DNA of 64,000 nt from Gentiana macrophylla (lineage: Eukaryota > Streptophyta > Magnoliopsida > Gentianales > Gentianaceae), in contig CM047817.1 of NCBI GenBank assembly GCA_026214975.1, positions 58,586,246 through 58,650,245 of the forward strand, read 5' to 3'. Positions 58,112-64,000 of the stretch are shown in pieces. The notes beneath the pieces were generated by a model. That model was not told the DNA's origin and did no database searches. It worked only from the letters and a program-made list of their open reading frames with translations. The position numbers and the translations under genes are program-made. The first letter of the stretch is position 1; the number at the start of each line of letters is the position of its first letter.

Positions 58112-59466
58112 CTTGGTTTACTCTGTCAAGCTAATGACATAAAAGAAGCGCTACTAGGAGGCAGCCTAGTCTTTTAAGTATTTCTTTTTAGTTAAGTTTT
58201 TAGGTTATTAGGAATAAAACCTTGGTGAGTTGTGTGTTGGTTATCCTTGTCCTATTTGTGGTTGTTTTATCTATACACATGTTTACTCATATACCCCGTA
58301 TACCCCGAGATTATCTGTTATGTCGAGTGTTGCAGATACGTTTGAGCAGGTTTGCAAGTTATTACTTTCAATGTTGTCTGTTCCGGATACGAGTGCAGCG
58401 GTTTGTTCATGCTCCGGCCTGACCACTGCCAATCTACTGCCCGACAACCATCTTTGGAACCAGCTAAGTATTCTTTTCTTTTATTTGCACATTCTGCGGA
58501 CATAATGTGATTTAAGTGTGGGGGGAGGTGCAATTCATGCTTTATTTTCGACAGTATGAGTAAATATTTGTGATCATTGATAAATAGTGAAATTTTAAAA
58601 TTTACACTTGGATATTTGTAAATCTTGAGCATGTAATTGAAACAATGGCTCGCTAGTTGTAGTTTCCTGACAATGATTTTATGTGACTTCGTGAGATAAT
58701 TATAGCATGCTTTTACTGATTTGAGATAGTATTCATTTCACACTCACGAAAGCCTTTGATATTGAAGCAAAAATTTTGAACTTTATCCTCTCATTATTTT
58801 AGTGATTTATCTTAGAGAGATTTGTTCTTAATAGTAACAGTGAAGTAACACCTAAGTTCAGAACGTGCACTGTGAATATCTGAAGGTTTGAATGTGATAA
58901 GTGAAGCGTAACTAATGTTTTTGAAAAATTTGAGTTAATAGTAAATAAATAGGTGTGTCGAAAGCTGGTCGATGATTGGAGTGCGGTAGGGCATTATCTC
59001 AAAATGTCCTATTCCACTATGATGACCAAAAGCTCACGGCAGTCAGGATAAGCTACCTTATGATTTGAGTAAGGTAGGGTGTTATCCCGAAACATCCTAT
59101 TCTACTATGACGGGTAAGAGCTCATCTTGATGTGCGTCAAAGAAGAAAAAAGAAAGTGAAGAAAATTAAAGACTTTGTTATCGTTGAACTTATACCCAGT
59201 ATAAACTGTTAGATATGCTGTAGGGATTATCCTACGGAGTGCGCGGGAAGACTTTGTTTGGAACGATCGCTGCCTATACCTAGGATAGTCATTAAAATTA
59301 TTTGAGAGGATATTTGTTTGAGAGGATTGTGAAGATTGAAAAGGGCTTGACGCACACACACCGAATATCTCTATTTTGGTATCACTTGCTATAGTTGTTG
59401 TATCTTTTGTTACGTGAGTTAGGGATCTATGTGGATTACATGTACAGTGAGCCGATTTTGATTATT
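58112..59466 (+). other. 3' non-coding region of element C
   Basis: No gene. Contains an internal purine tract (AAGTGTGGGGGGAGG, 58514-58528) about 980 bp before the true polypurine tract, and a diverged tandem repeat with an 88-bp offset (58981-59126). Both features recur in element B. Confidence 0.65.
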
Positions 59467-59502
59467 TTGTTCGGGACGAACAAAAAGCTAAGTGTGGGGA
59501 GT
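59467..59502 (+). promoter_or_regulatory. Perfect hairpin and polypurine tract of element C
   Basis: TTGTTCG-GGA-CGAACAA (59467-59483), 19 bases with AAGTGTGGGGAGT, then the LTR at 59503. Compared with B the third stem pair from the loop-distal G changes C-G to T-A, keeping the pairing. Confidence 0.85.
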
Positions 59503-60961
59503 TGTTTAGGTATATTTTACTATATTTTCGGCTTAATCCCTAAACAATTTACCTTATTTTTAAGGGAAATAAATGAGAAAAGCGTGTTTTAACCGTTAAA
59601 TTCCTATAATGGTTATTGAGGGGTTATAATTTAATTATGAGGAAATATTGAGTTTATATGTTATTTTTGTTACACATTTTATTATTATTATTATTCGATG
59701 ACTTGGTGTAACAACAATTTTGCAGAAAATTAAAAGATATGCATGGGGATATTATTAATGGAGAAGATTTATCTCATTCAATCAAGTGATTTCAAAGTAA
59801 AGAAGAAAATCGGAGCATTAAAGAAAGGATAAATCAGATCAGATCGAAAGAGTGAAGTAGGGAACACGATATACGAAGTAGCAGTGTGAAAACGCGTAAA
59901 TAGGTAGGCTCGGTCGACCGAGCCATGCTATTCGGTCGACCGAGTGTCTTAAGTCGGTTGACCGAGCCCCGAAGCTGCAAAATCGACGCGTTTTTCTAGA
60001 TCCTTCCTTATGTCGGCAAAACTCCTATATAAGCAGCACCATTCGAGCAGAGAAGAACACACAGAAAAAGCACCACATCACACAAAAATATGAGTTTCTT
60101 TCTTTCAGTCTTGCTTGGGAGTTCGAAGATGATTGAAGGCTAAGCATCTTGCAGTAGGACAACGGGATGAAGCCAACACAACACCATCACAACCAAGGGA
60201 TTTTCGAGTAGCAATTGTTTAGTGAGTTTGAATTTTAATTTCTTTATCAATTGAATAGATTTGAATGTTTGTTTTATTAGATTGAGAAATCAATGAAACG
60301 TTTATCTGTTTTGAATTTTAATGAGAATTGGATTCATATATAGAACCGTTCTTTTGATACGATTAGTAATAATTCAAGAGATTGTTTATTATTGATTGGG
60401 TAGGAGATTCGGAGACGAACTCGTGATCATGTTCTTAAATTGTTAATTTTGTTTTACTTGAGAAAGAAAACGAAAGCTATGTAAATTTGATTAAGGAAAC
60501 TAGATCGAATTTAGGTTAGATCATACCAAGAAATATAATTCAATTCATGACTTGGTTGGGTGGTGGTTGTTTGGTGGATTCGTGTCGTTCTCTATCGCCC
60601 TTTAAATTCATAAGAAAGTTCGTAATTTTTGCATATTAGTTTAGATTCTTAGTTCGTTAGTTCATTCGATTTTAATTTCATTAGTTTAAGATTAGTTCAA
60701 TTTGATCTACTTTTATTTTTATCATCTTTAATTGCTGTTTTGAGTGTTCTGTTTATTAGGTTAGATAATCTTAATTCGGATTACATAGTTCTTAGATTTT
60801 TGTAGTTTTAAGTAGATTCTCGTGACATCCTCACCATCCGTTAACTATATTAGTTTCTGACGCGTTCGACTCCTTTAGGACGACCCGTAAACACCCTATA
60901 CTACGAACCTTATACTTGGGGTGTTTCGGTTTATAAATTTAAAACACGTTTTTACCGAACT
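59503..60961 (+). repeat. 3' LTR of element C
   Basis: 1,459 bp. Palindromes at 59910-59921, 59932-59943 and 59954-59965 (22-bp spacing) and TATATAAG at 60026-60033. The last base is T where the 5' LTR has A (ACCGAACT), so the terminal CA is lost. ATCAG follows. Confidence 0.9.
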
Positions 60962-61534
60962 ATCAGATTACACCATTCACTTTAGAGATCATCTAAGATA
61001 TCATTGTCCTTATAATACTTAGGTCTTCATCAAAATCCATAAAGTCTGTTCAGGCTATCACAGACTTACCTAAATTCTAACTTTACAGTCTCGGCTTAAA
61101 ATATTCATAAGTGAGTTTGAACCCTCAGTTCTTCAATCTTCTACAACTGAGTTTGTGTCCCTCGGTACTTCAAATACTAAGTTTGTTCCCTTAGCCTTTA
61201 GGTCTAGATAAGTCAACTGAGTTTGTAACCCTCAGCGAACTTACCTTTTTCAGTTCTGAGTGAGCTTCAGTTCTAAGTGTACATCTTCAGTCTTATGTTG
61301 GGTTCCAGTTATCTAAATGATTTCTAGTTTTCAATTTTACGACACTTCTATTTATTACAGTGCTTGTCTGATATAACCTATACAATTATCAGACTCTAGT
61401 AAAACTTATACATTCAGTTCTAGACATCTAAACTTTCACTATAACAGCTAGTTTCAGCACTTCATCATTGGGGTGTAAACAAACATGTTCTTGAATAAGC
61501 TGAATCATCATTAAAACTAAATTTTATTCCCAAA
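60962..61534 (-). repeat. Remainder of copia LTR z, right of element C
   Basis: Starts with the second ATCAG and continues ATTACACCATTCAC, homologous to the x and y LTR U3 regions. Ends ATTCCCAAAA near 61534, where related LTRs have CCAACA. Confidence 0.7.
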
Positions 61535-62893
61535 ATATCTTATATTAAATAAAATCTAAATATTGCCAATATCCTATATTGAATATATTTATCTTATTAC
61601 CACAAATATATTTTTCCGAAATCAGTTAATATCCAATATTAATATTATGGTAATCTTATTAATTAAAGTGCACAATCTAAGTGTATCTTATACACATGTG
61701 TTCAGCGCCCCATATGCCAATACTGGCATCCGGATTATTCTGTAATTAATATAATTTATGTATAATTAATATCTTGTATTTTATTTATAAATAAATACCA
61801 CCATATTAATTTACCACTATAACCTTTATAGTCTTAAGATAAACATTCCTTATTTTGTAATCAACTATAACCAAATTTTAATCCGACTCGATGTTCATAT
61901 GTGTGTGACCCGATAGGCTTCTGAATATGTTGGCCGTAGACTCTAAGTGCAAATTATAAAAATGCCCTTCATACCTAACGGTCACATGATAGCGTCTAGC
62001 AACACACCGTGACCCCCAATCATCAGAAGAGTCAAATGCATTGACTACTACCTTTCATGTGAAACAGTTACCGTGTAAATTACAAATCTACCGTTGTAAT
62101 AATATTCATACGATCGTATCTCATGTGTCAATACATTAATGATCGTATCTTATAATTTGGATATCACGCTCTCTCGGAATAACACATTTACTCCTACTTT
62201 GCAAAGATTCTCGAGAGATAGACATTCCTTATAAGAAGGCAATTTCAGAAATTTAATCAAAATCATAGGATACGCGATCCTCGGATGACCAAACATGTAT
62301 ACTATGCTTCAATATCATGCCCAATCACTACCGCATGATCGCCCTTTGAATAGGGTCAACCTCAATAGTGTCAAAGCATGACAATCCATACCGTGATGCT
62401 ACGCAGACTCCGGTCTTAAGGATAAGTACACAACTGCCACATAGTGCGACACTTAATGTAAGTGGGTAAATTTAACGTACGGATTCTCTAATACACATCC
62501 ACGTGCAATCCAAGTGTTTCTACACTTTGATAGACGAGATCTATTCCTATCTTCAATAAGATAGAAGACATCCAATTTGTGCTAGTCTAATTATACTATC
62601 AATGTCCTATTTGAAAGTACATACAAATAGAGACATTTAAGCATCAAACTTGTTGGAGTGATTAGAGATCTCATCAACCATAATCACTATCATGGTTTCT
62701 CTATCACAGTTTGACACTAGGGACGTTACTATATATACACAACCAATAACATAAAGATTAACATTAAATAATAATAATAAAAGTGCTTTTATTAATCATA
62801 ATAAAGTTATTACACGAACTAAAATAGACTGTAAATGACCCGACCAGGTCGGATCTGGTCCAACCCAGTTGGGTTTAGGACACCTATTCAACA
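61535..62893 (-). repeat. 3' LTR of a minus-strand copia element (left end estimated)
   Basis: The right edge is well defined: minus-strand LTR start TGTTGAATAGGTGTCC after a polypurine-type GGCCAAGTGGGTGAT (62894-62908). The left edge is not clear; the first 300 bp are very AT-rich. The element body continues to the right beyond the window, so no target duplication can be checked. Confidence 0.6.
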
Positions 62894-62908
62894 ATCACCC
62901 ACTTGGCC

Positions 62909-63600
62909 TAAAGCCAATCATCCATATGCCTAAGTCCTTGCATGTGAACATGTTTCTCATGTTTCGCTAGTGACAATGCCCTGGTTAACAGATCAGATAT
63001 GCTATCATCCATGTGGACTTTCTCTATATTTACATCTCTTCTATCTACTATCTCTCTAATCAAGTGATAGCACCGTAGCACATGTTTGGACTTCTAATGA
63101 GACCTTGGTTCCTTTGACTAAGATATCACCCAATTGTTATCATAGTACAGTGGCACTGGACCGTCAATGAAGAGAACCACACCAAGTTCAGTAATGAACT
63201 TCTTCATTCAAACTGCTTCCTTTGCCTCCTCCGAGCCTGCTATGTATTCGGCTTCCATTGTAGAGTCTGCAGAAGTCTGTTGCTTTGAACTCTTCCAGTT
63301 CACTGCTCCACCGTTAAGCATGAAAACAAATCCAGACTGTGACTTAAAGTCATACTTGTCAGTTTGGAAACTGGCATCTGTATAACCTCGTAATACTAAA
63401 TTATCGCTCCCGAAAACCTGGAACTTATCCCTAGTACGTCTTATGTACTTGAGAACATTCTTGACAGCAACCCAGTGACCATTACATGGGTTAGACTGGT
63501 ACCTACTAGTCATAATTAGAGGGTATGAGACATCTGGTCTAGTGCACAACATGGCATACATGATGGACCCAATAGCCGAAGCATAAGGGATCCTACTCAT
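62909..63600 (-). pseudogene. RNase H of the right-hand copia element
   Basis: Minus strand: RIPYASAIGSIMYAMLCTRPD, GYTDASFQTD, SQSGFVFMLNGGAVNWKSSK, DSTMEAEYIAGSEEAKEAV. This is the copia RNase H with its catalytic acidic residues. A TGA follows EAV where Trp is expected (TGG to TGA). Continuing in frame, the C-terminal KVHMDD and HMQGLRHMDDWL end near 62920. Tork/TAR-like by overall motif pattern. Confidence 0.8.
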
Positions 63601-64000
63601 TTCCGTGCTTTCCTCCTCTGTCTAAGGACTCATTCCCTTCGACAGATAGACCCTATGTGACATGGGTAGAAATCCTCTCTTGGACTGCTCCATGCAGAAT
63701 CTCTTCAGCATCTTGTCTATGTAGGTGGATTGCGACAGAATGAGCAACCTCTTAGATCTATCTCTATAGATCTTGATTCCTAGAATATAGGCTAACTCAC
63801 CCAAATACTTTATTGAAAAGTTCTTCGATAACCAATCTTTGACTGACTGTAACTTAGGCACATCATTCTCTATGAGCACTAAGAATACAATGGTAACCCC
63901 ACTAACTTTCTAGTAAACACATGGCTCATCTTCATTCTTGATGAAATCAAACTGTTTGATTATGTCATCGAAGCAAAGATTCCAACTGTGAAAAACTTGC
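63601..64000 (-). pseudogene. Reverse transcriptase C-terminal part of the right-hand copia, YVDD lost
   Basis: Reads VSGVTIVFLVL directly joined to IENDVPKLQSVKDWLSKNF, then YLGELAYILGIKIYRDRSKRL, LSQSTYIDKMLKRF. In relatives the catalytic YVDD plus three residues lie between VL and IGND; here those seven codons are missing in frame at 63873/63874. A TAG upstream (near 63912) and another after GMSP (63622) are both explained by CAG to TAG. It continues beyond the window. Confidence 0.75.

Larger units (their letters stand above)
50614..60961 (+). mobile_element. Athila-like Ty3/gypsy element C (complete ends)
   Basis: A 10.35-kb plus-strand element with 5-bp target duplication ATCAG (50609-50613, 60962-60966). 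Order: LTR, tRNA-Asp primer site, short leader, a 555-bp segment shared with element y, shortened gag, -1 frameshift signal, protease, RT/RNase H, integrase, 1.4-kb 3' region, polypurine tract, LTR. I noticed about 18 differences between its LTRs over roughly 1,460 bp, so insertion is fairly recent. No env-like ORF. Confidence 0.92.

Overview
This window is repeat-dense DNA from a flowering plant, most likely a eudicot with a large genome. I find no convincing host gene, tRNA or rRNA. Almost every base can be assigned to long terminal repeat (LTR) retrotransposons. These are Ty3/gypsy elements of the Athila type (tRNA-Asp primer site, FMDDF-type reverse transcriptase, AAGTGTGGGG-type polypurine tract) and Ty1/copia elements with an extra env-like ORF. 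One 100-base N gap (13062-13161) marks a scaffold join.

Layout. 1-4711: 3' part of Athila-like element A (env-like relic and 3' LTR). 4712-9121: minus-strand copia element x, truncated in its RT. 9122-13061: 3' half of minus-strand copia element y, cut by the gap. 13295-14502: 5' end of a plus-strand Ale/Retrofit-type copia (LTR, gag), interrupted by a partial plus-strand LTR related to B (14503-15366). 15367-27025: Athila-like element B on the minus strand, with both LTRs. 27026-36136: element A again, now with RT, RNase H, integrase, an internal promoter-like block, the env-like ORF and the 3' LTR. 36137-40546: x again. 40547-49507: y complete, with a perfect TAGTG target duplication. 49508-50357: rest of the x LTR. 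50358-50613 and 60962-61534: halves of a third related LTR (z), split by Athila-like element C (50614-60961, duplication ATCAG). 61535-64000: 3' LTR, RNase H and RT of another minus-strand copia that runs off the window. Bases 1-13061 and 31415-44502 are the same 13-kb sequence.

How the parts work. B and C each encode gag, protease, RT/RNase H and integrase. In both, the gag frame ends at a TAG two codons after the heptamer GGGAAAC, and a GC-rich hairpin starts six bases downstream. Pol is in the -1 frame. This is a textbook -1 ribosomal frameshift signal, conserved between two diverged families, and is the most interesting functional signal here. The Athila-type LTRs also carry arrays of 12-bp CG-centred palindromes, mostly spaced 19-23 bp (about two helical turns), just upstream of the TATA box. 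The palindrome differs per family (AAACGCGCGTTT, GGACGGGCGTCC, TCGGTCGACCGA). Two unrelated elements, A and y, have TATA-type promoter elements directly upstream of their env-like ORFs. Element y and element C share a ~560-bp segment that contains a plastid petA (cytochrome f) fragment.

Caveats. All coding regions are broken by frameshifts or stops. Differences between the two 13-kb copies cluster at CAG/CTG trinucleotides, which suggests base-calling error at CHG-methylated sites. Some breaks may therefore be assembly artefacts. Family names come from recognised motifs, not database searches.
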